Assembly (NCBI GenBank): GCA_964017065.1
Contig: OZ024788.1
Location: forward strand, 12,666,845-12,730,844
Origin: Haliclona indistincta
Taxonomy: Eukaryota > Porifera > Demospongiae > Haplosclerida > Chalinidae
Reading direction: 5' to 3'
Length of the DNA: 64,000 bases
Below, one piece after another: positions 44,931 through 55,847 of this stretch; within the stretch, counting starts at the first letter, position 1; every line of letters starts with the position of its first letter. Made by a program: the position numbers and the translations under genes. A model generated the notes under the pieces. That model did no database searches and was not told the origin of the DNA. It worked only from the letters and a program-made list of their open reading frames with translations.

Positions 44931-47207
44931 ATCATATAATGCTACAGTTACCTACATTAACTCACTCTTCCACCCATTCCCGTTTTAACGTGGTCTTGAT
45001 CAGATCAAGGTGTTTGTAGAACCACTCCCAGAATGTGAAGGTACGAGTACGCAGCTTGTCTCTACACATCTGCTGGCGAGTGACTGACATCTGCTTGATA
45101 TCCTCCTCCATCCCTGAGACACACAATGATACATGTACACCATCACACTAACCACACCCACCTACACCCAGTAGTTTCCGGCCCAGGTAGTCAAGGTTCT
45201 GATGAGTGAGACCACGCCCAGTGTGAGCCAGGAAATAGTAGCCGAGAGCATCAGCTACTTTAGGCCATGGTACGACCTCTGGGACTACAAACTGCTCTCG
45301 ATTCTGCACAAGATAGGGAGAACAGGATTGACTCACACAGAGAAAGAATGCTATACCGCTTCAGCAAAGGCATTGTCCCAGAAGATGGTAGCCTCGGCTG
45401 CTGGTTGCTGAGTGACATGGACGATGACTACCACTGGGAGAGATTGGCACTGCACGGACAGCAAGTAAGTCAAAAACAAGAATACACCAGCTGCATGCCT
45501 ACTGTACCTGAACAGGAACATTCATTCCTCCTCCTGCTATACTGAAGCTCGACCGAAACAGCAAAGTAAACTTTTCTTCAGTGACAGTCTCAGCCGCCCT
45601 CCTCTCTGAGCTCCTCTTAATCTTCTTGAGTTGCATGAAATTGAAGTTGCACTGAAGAGTACCAGTTTGAGTATTGTATTCCATAGCCTTCTGATTGTTG
45701 AGAATTTCACCAGTTGACAACTGGTTGGTGACTCTGAGTTCACAAGAAGAAAGAGAAAATGAAGACATAGCATTGTCTTTACAGTATAATCGCTGTACTG
45801 TATGGTAACCTGGATCTATTATTAGGAATATAATAACCTAGCTCATACAGCCTTCTACTATAGTTTATAGACAGTAAATACATAAATAAACGTGTTACCC
45901 AAATAAGCATAATTTTACGAGCCTTCGAATAAGCACGTGAACATAAAAATGCTGAAGTGTAGAATCAAGCAGCCAAAATGGTCCCAACAGGATAAAGCCG
46001 ATACACATAGTGAACCTAGCTGACATTTAAACTAACACCAAAATTGCTCGAAAACACTGTAACCCATTGGGTGCTGTATACCACCACCATGCAGACAAGC
46101 GTGCTGGACGAAGGAAGTCTACACGAAAGAGTCAGTGCATTGGTATCAGTTTTGAACCACGACTGTATGTTTTATAATTCAAATCTTTCTACACATAGAT
46201 TTGTCTGCCATAGTGAATTAAAAGCACTCATACTAAGTTATGGATGTTATGTTAAAATGAGTAGGAAGGAATGTCTCAGACGAGGTTTTGTTATCACATG
46301 TACACCACATCTCACTCTCATATTGAAGCACACAGACTGATTCCCATTCCAGTACAAGTGCAGTATGAACTGTATACACACACTCGCCTTGTGTACATGG
46401 AATGGTCCTGCTCGTGTCACATGATCATCATGTGACCCAAGCAATACTATAGGACAGCCTACTGGCTGTCAATGGGTTCACTCTATCACTCATCAACTAG
46501 CCATGCAGGCATGACCAAGAGAGAGAGAGAGAGAGAGAGAGAAATGAGTGCAGTCAGACCTTTTACCTCTCATCATCGACAAAAAAAATACCAAGATTGA
46601 CACAACATTAGCTACGATGCATATACCGTAATGTTTGGGATAAAAAAATTTTTATAATTCACAATTAACTACTAGAAATTTTTTTGAGCTATCAATTTGA
46701 GCAACTACACAAAATTTTACAATGGCATTTTTCTCCCATACAGTAGGATGCTACATGCATTTGTTAGTCTGTGTGATGATGGGTAGTGAGTGACTTACGG
46801 TTTGTTAGGATCAGAAGCAAGAGCTCTCGCCTGCTTGTCACTAGAGGAGAGAGAAGAGATACAAGAAGTTAGTAAGTGCATTGAGCACATGATCACTAAA
46901 CTACAGGTATGGTACATGACAATTTTAGGCTTGTTGTACAGAATTAAAGATCACTCGGACTCACTTTATAATGGTTACAATGACCTCAGGAGCTGAGAGA
47001 TGGACTTGTAGCTTGTTACCAACTAGTAATCTGAAGAGAGGATAGGCAAGAGAAGGAGAAGATGGCAGACATGAACTACATTATTCACCATCCACCATCA
47101 CCCTCACTATGTATGTGTAGCTAGCTCACCTGACAGTAGCTGAGAACCTGTTGGCTGTTTTGATAACTTGTGGTGGTTGTTTTTCAAGCACAAAACTCCT
47201 GACAACT
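44500..47207 (-). pseudogene. STAT5-like gene, copy C (SH2 exons deleted, 5' side cut)
   Basis: Intact-looking exons at 47130-47198, 46965-47030, 46799-46840, 45508-45733, 45357-45449, 45168-45303 and 44966-45113 encode the DNA-binding and linker domains, with the same exon sizes and phases as copy B. The glutamine codon that is a stop in copy B is intact here (THQN). The exons for SH2, the tyrosine site and most of the C-terminus are missing: a GA-rich tract (44736-44930) joins the linker exon directly to the middle of the last exon, keeping only its EEFSAAFDPTGLPHQ end. At 47207 the similarity stops at a retroelement. It cannot encode a normal STAT. Confidence 0.87.
44736..44930. repeat. 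GA microsatellite at the STAT C deletion junction
   Basis: Three long GA runs separated by GGGG/GGGA interruptions. The same class of repeat borders the SH2 exons in copy B, so unequal recombination between GA tracts could have produced the deletion. Confidence 0.93.
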
Positions 47208-47208
47208 C

Positions 47209-48955
47209 CTGCAGCCTGATCGTGGGCTGAACCCCGAAGCTGCTAAACTTGGTTGTGTGAAACAAGCCATGGAGGATGGTCAGTATAGTAAGGCAGCTAA
47301 AATGCTTGCCTCTGACGGCCTCGTAGCTGTCTCAGAACAATCTCATCAGGAGATGCAATCAAAGCATCCAGATCCCGATACTGACTCCCTTTCTCCTGAC
47401 CTTTCCTCTACCCCTCCTGCTTCTGATTACGTTATCCCTCCTTCTATCGTCTCAGAATGCATCAAATCATTTCCTAATGGCACCAGCCCTGGTCCATCGG
47501 GTCTCCGAGCATCTCATCTGAAAGAAGGTATCACCTGCCCCTCTCCCACTATAAGATCCAACTTGCTTAACTCTCTGTGTGATTTCGTTAATCTTCTGTC
47601 TCAAGGCAAGGTTCCAGCAGAGATTGTCCCACACCTCTGTGGTGCTCTCCTATTAGGTACAAGGAAGAAAAGTGGTGGTCTTCGTCCGATTGCCGTTGGT
47701 GAGGTCTTGCGCCGCCTTGTTTCTAAATGCCTAGTTCAGTCTTTCCATCAATTAGCTGCTAACCATCTGTCTCCTCATCAGCTAGGTGTTGGTACCCCTA
47801 ATGGGGCTGAGGCCATTGTTCACGCAGTAAGGTCAGTCCTTCAATGTGATTCATTGCCAGACAGCAACAAGTGTGTCCTCCAGCTTGATTTTTCAAACGC
47901 TTTTAACACTATTAGTCGTAATCACATGTTTGCGTCAGTCAGGTCTCAACTCCCGTCCATATCTAGCTGGCTTGAACTCTGCTATCGCTCTTACCCTTTC
48001 CTTTTCCTTCATTTTGGCGATCATATCATCCTCAGCAAGTGTGGAGTGCAGCAAGGAGACCCTCTTGGCCCCTTAGGGTTTGCAATGGCTTTACATCCTT
48101 TGGTACTGCAAGTCAAGGATGAAGTTCCTCAGTTAGTTCTTAATGCTTGGTACCTGGATGACGGCACTCTGTGTGGCACCCTTGATGACCTTACGCGTGC
48201 TCTCGATATCATTGAGTCAGTTGGCCCTAGCAACGGTCTTTCCTTGAATAGATCAAAGTGCCTTCTATACTGCCCCACTGAATCTTCTATATCCCTTCGC
48301 CCAGACATCCCCATCACGCACAATGGGTTCTCTTTACTTGGAGCTCCGATCGGTCCACCCGAGTTTTGCAATCAGTACATCATCGATAAAGGTGAACAAG
48401 CCCTTGCTCTGGTCCCCCTCCTTTCTTCCCTGCAGGACTCTCAAATGGCCATCACCTTACTCCGCTCCTGCTGGTCTTTTGGTAAGATGTCGTACCTACT
48501 ACGCTCAACTCCATCCTTATACATTTCTGAGGCTTTATCTACCTTTGATCGCAAGGTGCAAGAGGCATTTGTTGCTCTGCTAGGTACCCCAGTCTCTCCC
48601 TGGTGCTGGCTCAAAGCTACCCTTCCTGTCTCAATGGGTGGCCTTAATCTTCGCTGTACTTCTCTCCACTCTCCAGCGGCATACATCAGTTCTGTCACTT
48701 CGTGTGCTGATATGGTTTCCGACATTGTCAATTCTTCTTCAGCTATTTCACTCTTGCCGTCTCTTGCTCCGTACACTCAATTGGTGGCTTTGCATGCAGA
48801 GAAAGATCATTGGCTGTCAATTGCAGACATAGATGTCCCTGTCACCCAAAGAGCTCTATCTACTGCTATCAACCAGGCCTCTCTAAGAAAGCTCATTGAC
48901 TCTGCCCCTGACAGTCGCTCACGTGCCCTTGCTCTCTCCTCTTCTATTCAACATG
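47209..48955 (+). pseudogene. reverse transcriptase part of the retroelement
   Basis: The frame is open from the truncated edge. RT motifs in order: SPGPSGLRASHL, GGLRPIAVGEVLRRL, LQLDFSNAFNTI, GVQQGDPLGPLGFA, the catalytic AWYLDDG, and GLSLNRSKC. The thumb region includes SMGGLNLR. No 5' ATG is needed because the upstream part is missing. The frame runs to 49089, but protein-like sequence leaves it at about 48955. Confidence 0.85.
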
Positions 48956-49660
48956 CATGCTGGAGACTGGCTCTCAGTTATCCCATCAAGGGCACTTGGA
49001 CTGCACATGCTGGATCAGGAGTTTCGTGTCTGTCTTCGCTATTGGTTAGGCATTCGCCTTTTTTCAGAGGGCCCTTGTGCGCAATGTAGCCGTAATATTG
49101 ACCCTTTTGGAGATCACCATCTTTCATGTCTTGGACATGGCGAGAAGATCACAAGACATAACACTCTACGAGACGTGATCTTCTCAGCTGCCAGACTCGC
49201 TGCCTTATCTCCAAGGTTGGAAGCTCCATATTTGCTCTCCAACAGTGCTCGTCCCGCTGACGTTTTTCTACCATCATGGAAAGACGGCTCTCCTGCTGCC
49301 CTCGATGTAACAGTTATTTCGCCTATGCAGCAACTAACCTTGGCTGAATCTGCTGTAACACAAGGTCATGCACTGAAAGTAGCGGCTGACAGGAAAATTG
49401 CTGTCCATGGTCCACGTTGTCAGCAAGCCGGCATTCAGTTCTTTCCACTACCTGTTGAGACACTAGGTGGGTGGAGCACCGGTGCTGCATCAGTGCTTAA
49501 AGAGATTGGTCACCGGCAGGCTGCTCGTTTGGACAATCTTCCGAGTGCGACAATACACCACCTCTTCCAACGTCTCTCTATCTGCTTGTGGAGAGGAAAT
49601 GCCTCAATGTGGATTAACAACTCTTCGGCTCCTCTTCCCTACTTGGATGGCATTGAATAA
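48956..49660 (+). pseudogene. C-terminal zinc/endonuclease-like part, shifted frame
   Basis: Continues the protein in another frame after HAGDWL near 48957. It has a Cys/His cluster (CAQC, then DHHLSCLGHG and RHN) followed by ARPADVF...ALDVTV, resembling the restriction-like endonuclease region found at the C-terminus of some non-LTR retroelements. The shift coincides with a duplicated ATGC at about 48952-48959. The superfamily is not decided. Confidence 0.7.
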
Positions 49661-49904
49661 TTCAATAATATTTTAATAATAACTATTACTTGTTTTTTTT
49701 TGTTTCTGTTTTTTTTGTTGTTGTTTGATTGTTTGTTCTGTTTTGTTCGTTTGGTTTATTCTTAAATATTGCCAATATGCCATATATCACTTAATCATTT
49801 ATCACTTGTCTATTTATATTTTATCACTTGTCTATATTCATTTCTTCATCAGGTATAATCTTCTATCTATGTCGTGTTCTGTTTTGTTGATAATAATAGT
49901 GTCT

Positions 49905-50137
49905 GTAGTGTCTCCCTATGTAGGGTTGAACGAGAAAACAAGATGGCGGCTACATACAATGTATTAGCGTTCAAACGCTGATATTTCGCCTGGTGATGAA
50001 TTTTATACGTCCAAAGACACTTAAATCTGCTATCTGGCGTTGCCCCATCTTACAGTAGCAAGGAGATTGCTCGAGATTGTTACTAAAGTGACGAACCTGG
50101 AAACGGTGAAAATCGAGTTTCGTCATCTTCGTTTTCT

Positions 50138-50222
<85 letters not shown>

Positions 50223-51107
50223 TTCCACTCGCCTAGCACCTTTACGTGAGCAGTGCCGAGACCAAAACACCCACGAACAGTCGTGAAATTATCCTGGCAT
50301 GTGCCTTTTGAACTTAGTTTTTAGCGAAACGGCGATATAAATTCCGCGATTTCTCGATCGTGATCCATTGTCAGCTAAGTGTTAGACGCCATTATATTAA
50401 TCTGACTATTATAGTGATTGCGCAATACGCACGTGACCAAGCTGTGGTTAGCGCACGTGACCAAGCACAAGCTTGAGTGTCGCCACGCCGTATAGATCAC
50501 GGAGAACACATATTTGTCTGGAGTCTTCGAAGAACGGTAAGCTAGCAAGCGCAGAATCACCATTCTGCCTTGCCAGATATAATTATAACCGCCGTAAACA
50601 AGTGTGGGCGGGGGTCGTATGCACTGTATAAAACCAAACCAATGGTGGAAACAAAGATGGCACAGTAATTGCATGATATTGAACTGTACTTCACTGAAAA
50701 AGAAAAAAGGACACAAACAAGAAAATTAAAAAGATTTCTATCGAAATCAAAAGGATGTAGGATTGTGAAATCTACCACTGGTCAACAATGTAAACTAACA
50801 AGGAACAAGCATGGAATGGTAACACGATTGACTTGCTAACAGACCATAGATCCCTACATCAGTGGCTGTACATAAGCTGTCACAGGCTGAATGCACGTCA
50901 GGTGTCAGTCAACAGCAACAAGCTAAGCTGAACTAGCTATAGTCAACTACGTACAGCAGCCACTGATGTAGGGATCTATGGTCTGTTAGCAAGTCAATCG
51001 TGTTACCATTCCATGCTTGTTCCTTGTTAGTTTACATTGTTGACCAGTGGTAGATTTCACAACCCTACATCCTTTTGATTTCGATAGAAATCTTCTTAAT
51101 TTTCTTG
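49905..51107 (+). repeat. family R, copy 3
   Basis: Starts TGTCTCCCTATGTAGGGTTG and ends TTTTCTTG, with foldback arms at about 50718-50868 and 50955-51107. It is joined directly to a subtilase 3' fragment. Confidence 0.88.
50139..50222. repeat. (TTTC)n microsatellite in family R copy 3
   Basis: About 20 perfect TTTC units. The other family R copies have only one or two units here, so the expansion is specific to this copy. Confidence 0.95.
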
Positions 51108-51109
51108 TT

Positions 51110-51350
51110 ATAATATACAATGATAATACAAAAGAAACAACTTAAATAACACTGTCAGTCTTTAATCGGTGAATAAATGCCTTGGGATCATCAAAACATT
51201 TTCCAATTCTTGGGGATAAAAGGTTTTGTGTTCATTTGATAGTTTCTGGAGAATCTGTTTCATCACATGACCTGATTTTATTTTGTTATGATAGAGAAGC
51301 ATCATTTCACGTCTTACTTCAGGTGCTTCACATGTTTCACATGCGTTGAA
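51110..51350 (-). pseudogene. subtilase 3' fragment, copy 3
   Basis: Matches only the C-terminal part and 3' flank of the subtilase gene (MMLLYHNKIKSGHVMK, LSNEHKTFY). One A is missing relative to copy 1 in the run before TGTTTTGATGATC, shifting the frame before the end. No catalytic residues are present. Confidence 0.88.
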
Positions 51351-51673
51351 AATAGCAATACAGGTAGATCTCGATAGTTTATAAAACTAAATTTTGGCAG
51401 ATTTGCTGTTAATGGCTTTGTTTTGAAGTTATGGCGTGATTAACTGATTTGCTTACCTATTTAGCTAAACAGCCGTTTCACACTCGGGACAACTTCATAG
51501 ACAAAACTGCATGTCTACAGATGGCTACAGTGCAACTTGGAAGCTTGATCTGTGATAGTACAGCTCACACAACTCCATAGGCAGCAGTGAAATTGGCGAG
51601 CGAAAGCGTCTTTAATTGAGTTCACTATCTTCTCGACAGGTGAGCCGGAGCGAGCACAGCATTTAAAGTCCGC
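51351..51673. other. no gene recognised
   Basis: Sequence between the subtilase fragment and the Ginger-like element; nothing can be assigned. Confidence 0.3.
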
Positions 51674-52139
51674 TGTCATAAAATATTGGGGATCCCGTGA
51701 GGATTGGGATCCCGGGTCCCTATTCTACCGGTAGAATGGGGATCCCGGGATCCCCATCCTCACGGTATAATGGGGATCCCCTCGTGAGAATGGGGATCCC
51801 TTCCTTTACATAGTCACGGTCAGCGTGCAAAGGCTCGCCAAAGGAGCTTATAACTGACTGAACGCAGCTTTGTATAATTTGAACTGTCAATGATCTATTC
51901 CACACCATGCAGGTCTGGCTAACTAGCCTACTCAGTTGAATCGGGAACAAAGGTGCAACTTAAATCCAGTAGTCTTAGTAGACGCTGTAACACTTGCATT
52001 TTTAAATGTAGTGATTTATTATTGTTATTCAGTACACTGGCAATAGTTTAAAAAAAATTAATATTCATTGTCGACATTACTGCCGCAATGTCAGAGGCAA
52101 TGGATTCTGCTGTAGACAATGGCAGCAAAAGCGAGCAGC

Positions 52140-53040
52140 TGAGCGATGGTATAGATTTGAGTATACTCACTTGTACAAGTATCTACGAGATGGCACCTAT
52201 CCGGAAGGATTCACTAAGGCTGAAAAGAGTGGGTTGCGCAAACTGGAGAAGTTTTTTGCTACGCAAGGGAGCGATTTATACTACACTGGCAGCAAATCCA
52301 GTAAGCGCATGCATGCATGATAGCTATCAATGCACTATACATAGGGTCTCCAATGAAAAAATCGACAGTCACAGATTCAGAGGGCATCTCGGTGTGTAGA
52401 GTGGCTCGACCCGAACATAAAACGGACGAAGTTTGTCCGTTTTATGTTCGGGTCGAACCACTCTACACACCGAAGTTTGTCCGTTTTATGTTCGGGTCGA
52501 ACCACTCTAGCTACACACCGAGATGCAAGCCCGCTGAATCAGTGACTGTCGATTTTTTCATTGGAGACCCTACTATTAGCGATTACCAGCAATTTTCAGA
52601 AACAAGTAGATTGTTCTCTATATTGCAGTTTCAGATTCTTGACATCAAGAGGATTCGAATGATACCATTATTGCAGTGTTTCTACAAAGAACAACTGCAG
52701 CAGCCGTGATAAACTACACAGATTTTTTGTATTTTTTCTCCGTTTGTCCTTATACTAGGGATATACGGTCGATGGCACAATAATGTATTTTTACATTACA
52801 AATATTTATCTAGCGCGGAGAAAAAAAATCAATAATTTTTTACGGTATGGTAATCGCTACTACTATACACATGATGATAGAGAAGATGAAATTGGTAGTT
52901 GAAGATGTGCAAAAGCGAAAGAGGATCCTGACCAACGCTCATGACAGTGGACATCTTGGTGTGAATAGAATGCTAGACCTTGTTAGCAAGTACTACTGAT
53001 TGGCCAAGACTATCTGAAGAAGTGAAAGAATGTGTTAAGT
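52140..53040 (+). pseudogene. broken integrase zinc-binding region
   Basis: Two remnants lie inside the TIR element. Near 52160-52300 one frame reads YLRDGTYPEGFTKAEK and GSDLYYTG. Near 52885-52995 another reads AHDSGHLGVNRMLDLVSKYY, the H2C2-type zinc-binding segment that precedes retroviral-type integrase cores. A few extra bases create a stop right after the YY. The catalytic core is not visible. A foldback element separates the two remnants. Confidence 0.6.
52338..52574. mobile_element. foldback MITE with duplicated inner arm
   Basis: The outer ends TAGGGTCTCCAATGAAAAAA and the complement pair perfectly. Inside, a block of about 45 bp carrying TTTGTCCGTTTTATGTTCGG is present once inverted (about 52400) and twice in tandem (about 52433-52520). 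Confidence 0.85.
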
Positions 53041-53736
53041 ATGGCACAAATTAAAAATGATTAGATGACAGTTGAAACATTGATAATTGTACAGCTCACT
53101 GATGTCTTAGCAGTCCTATAAACAACAATTGAAGAGTGTGGGTATACCAATCATATGTTAGTGTTCAAGCTTGCACATGATGCTCTGTTCAAACAGGCAA
53201 GTTTGACAACTATCCACTTGTGAATTTTGATTATCTAATAATAATGCAGGCAATGTTGGTGACCCTCAAACAGAAGAACAATGCAGCCTCGGAAGATTCA
53301 ATATTTCAGTCACTGTATGCCAGTATTTATTCCATAGAACTAGAATATTAACCAAGCTATCTATCTTTTGAGAAAACTGTGATTGAAATTGATACATGAA
53401 ACTAACTACACGTAGTCTGATCCCTACTGATGTTTCTGTGTAATAACTAGGTAGGCAGGTAATAAACTTCGAGTTGGCACTATATAGTTGCTGTATTCTA
53501 CTGTTATTTACTATCTTGAGTAGTCCTGACTACGATCGCGAGCAAGGGATCCCCATCCTCACGAGGGGATCCCTTTTCTACCGGTAGAATAGGGATCCCG
53601 GGATCCCCATTATACCGTGAGGATGGGGATGGGGGTCCCCATTCTACCGGTAGAATAGGGATCCGGGGTCCCCGATCTACCGGGAGAATGGGGACCCGGG
53701 ATCCCCGATTGAGGGGATCCCCGATATTTTATGACA

Positions 53737-54280
53737 CCGGCACGCCCAGCTACACCTGAGCATTATTTTGTTTGGCTTCACTACAACTTTTGTACAACCG
53801 CTTGTACCGCTGCTGAATAGCCACCACTACCTGTGCTCCCATAGGCTCTGTTGCTATGACCTGCTGCTTGCCTGCATGTTCCATGGATCTGCTAGTCACT
53901 TCAACTGCAACATGCATGCTTCCATGGTACTGCTTTGATGCTTCCATGGATCTACTGCATGCATACGTGCTGTCATATGCATCTGCTAATTGCATGCTAG
54001 CATACATGCTACTGCACTGAAGCATCTGCACCTTTGGTGCTTTTTATTTTTGTTATGTACTCCCCAATCATGCACTGACTGTTAGCTGACATAATAAAGT
54101 ACAAACTCATACTAAGAATACTATAATAAATTATACTGTGAAAAATAATAATAATTTATCACTTGTCCGCTACATAATTATTCATTTCCATGTCAGGTAT
54201 AATCATTTATCTAATTGTGTTCTGTTTTCTGTATTATAATAATTATTATAATATTATACAATAAAATTACAAAAGCCTGA
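53737..54280. other. CATG-rich stretch and subtilase 3' flank
   Basis: 53870-54010 repeats CATGCTTCCATGG-like phrases. From about 54049 the sequence contains the uninterrupted form of the retroelement target (CACTGACTGTTAGCTGACAT) and then the subtilase 3' flank. Confidence 0.6.
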
Positions 54281-54288
54281 GAAACTAC

Positions 54289-55224
54289 TTAAATAATACC
54301 GTCAGTCTTCAATCCGTCAATAAAAGCCTTTGGATCATCAAAACATTTTTTCAAATCTTGGCAATAAAAAGTTTTGTGTTCATTTGATAGTTTCAGGAGA
54401 ATCAGTTTCATAACATGACCTGATTTTATTTTACGATAGAGACACATCATTTCATGGCTGTCTTTACATGCTTTATGGAATGCTTCAAGTAATAGGCAAA
54501 TCAGACCACCGATTGCCGGAGCAGCAAAAGATGTTCCTTTATCAAGCGTCAAAGACGTTTTTAGATCTGGGCCAACTACATCTTTTCCCAGAGCCAGAAA
54601 TATATTCTTCCCAGATCTTTTAACTGATGAAAAATTGCATTCATGTCCCATTCTATCATGAGCCCCAACAGCGATAGTTTGATCGTAACCAGCTGGGTAA
54701 GTGATATTAGGCTCTGTGGCACCGTGATTGCCAACTGAGCAAACAACAATTATTTTTTTCTTGTCTAGCTCTTTAATTGCATCTTGCATTCTCTGATTAT
54801 TTGACAGAGTGCCACAAGAGATTACGACCACATCAGGATCGCATTCTTCAGCCATGTTTTCCAATTCTAAAGCCAATGATTCGACATCAATATCCACATT
54901 TGCTTTCTTGTACGCCTTCCAAATTAACAGTGTAGCATCAGGAGCAACTCCACGGCATTTAATTGTTGTACCATTTATAACATCATCGAAGTGATCACCA
55001 CATGCTATTCCTGCGCAAATAGTGCCATGGCCATCTTCGTCATCAAAAGGACCATTTTGAAACAACAAATTCTCGCCCAATTTTCTCAATTCAAACGAAG
55101 GATGGTCCTTGTTGATTCCTGTATCAAATAGCAAGATACTTATTCCACTGCCTGTGTAGTTACAGATGCTATCGAGTTTCCAATACGAAGCTGGATCTGG
55201 TTTTTTGACAACAGTTGATGGCAA
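54289..55224 (-). CDS. subtilisin-like serine protease (S8), copy 2
   Basis: A 311-residue S8 catalytic domain closely related to the gene at 15603-16625. The triad residues are kept: Asp in LLFDTGI, His in DGHGTICAGI, Ser in GTSFAAPAIGG; SVGNHG is also present. It lacks the tandem acidic insert of copy 1 and has a shorter loop after the Ser helix. No ATG is at the equivalent position; the same TATCATCAGTTCAG acceptor precedes it, supporting a spliced upstream exon. A TTAA-flanked foldback element lies about 120 bp upstream. Confidence 0.86.
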   Translation of the reverse strand: MPSTVVKKPDPASYWKLDSICNYTGSGISILLFDTGINKDHPSFELRKLGENLLFQNGPFDDEDGHGTICAGIACGDHFDDVINGTTIKCRGVAPDATLLIWKAYKKANVDIDVESLALELENMAEECDPDVVVISCGTLSNNQRMQDAIKELDKKKIIVVCSVGNHGATEPNITYPAGYDQTIAVGAHDRMGHECNFSSVKRSGKNIFLALGKDVVGPDLKTSLTLDKGTSFAAPAIGGLICLLLEAFHKACKDSHEMMCLYRKIKSGHVMKLILLKLSNEHKTFYCQDLKKCFDDPKAFIDGLKTDGII

Positions 55225-55345
55225 TTTCTTTGGCTGAACTGATGATAGAAAATTAACTTATACCATGCATCATCATGATAAAAATGTTATTATCATAATA
55301 AGTATGTTTGACGGCTCATCTTTGACCTCGATCATGAACAGTTAA

Positions 55346-55843
55346 GGTTGCACGGAACTAATTAATATTCACGGTGCTACGCATTGCTATGGTCAGTGTT
55401 TCTGGAAAACTAAAGCAGCAGACAGAGCGATATTAGCAGTATAGCAAGTGCGTCTTGATAGCTACTCGTATCATGAAATTTAACAGGCTGGCTTGCTCGC
55501 AAGAAAACGGAGAGACGCGGTCGATGATCGACGTGTTTATGCATAAAACTCGGTGGCAAAGACTTCTGTGAGCTCAAGATTCTGGAAATGCAAGTTTCAG
55601 TAAAGCTAAAATCTAGTAACAGAACGATTTTTTCGCTAGCGCGCCTATAAAGCACCATTGCCGGCCGAGCAGCATGGATTTTCCCCGTTTTTCTCAGCAG
55701 TGTGGCGTTTATTTAGAAAAATCGTTCTGTTACTAGATAGTAGCTGTGACTGCTAATATCGCTCTGTCTGCTGCTTTAGTTTTCCAGAAACACTGACCAT
55801 AGCAATGCGCAGCGCCGTGAATATTAATTAGTTCCGTGCACCC
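55346..55843. mobile_element. TTAA-flanked foldback element, copy 2
   Basis: 498 bp with ends GGTTGCACGGAACTAATTAA and the near-complement, flanked by TTAA at 55342-55345 and 55844-55847. The arms extend inward at least 90 bp (block AAGCAGCAGACAGAGCGATA). The ends resemble those of the element at 24792-25379. Confidence 0.88.
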
Positions 55844-55847
55844 TTAA

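Larger units (their letters stand above)
47208..49720 (+). mobile_element. 5'-truncated non-LTR-like retroelement with endonuclease-like C-terminus
   Basis: Starts abruptly inside a STAT exon/intron region, with coding sequence already open at the junction, so it is 5' truncated. It ends after a stop at 49660 in T-rich sequence near 49690-49740. It carries a reverse transcriptase in one frame and a Cys/His plus nuclease-like region in another. Confidence 0.8.
51674..53736 (+). mobile_element. Ginger-like DNA transposon remnant (2.06 kb)
   Basis: Starts TGTCATAAAATATTGGGGAT and ends with the near-complement finishing TATTTTATGACA, a TGTCA...TGACA terminus. Subterminal regions on both sides are packed with GGGGATCCC and CTACCGGTAGAATGGGG phrases in inverted order. 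The flanking four bases are CCGC (51670-51673) and CCGG (53737-53740), a possible decayed 4-bp duplication. It contains integrase-related coding remnants and a nested foldback. Ginger elements carry a Gypsy-type integrase between TGT...ACA TIRs, which fits. Confidence 0.6.

Noticed and set aside
50040..50270. Frames of Lys/Glu or Phe/Leu/Ser repeats in family R copy 3
   Set aside because: Translations of the TTTC microsatellite within a repeat.
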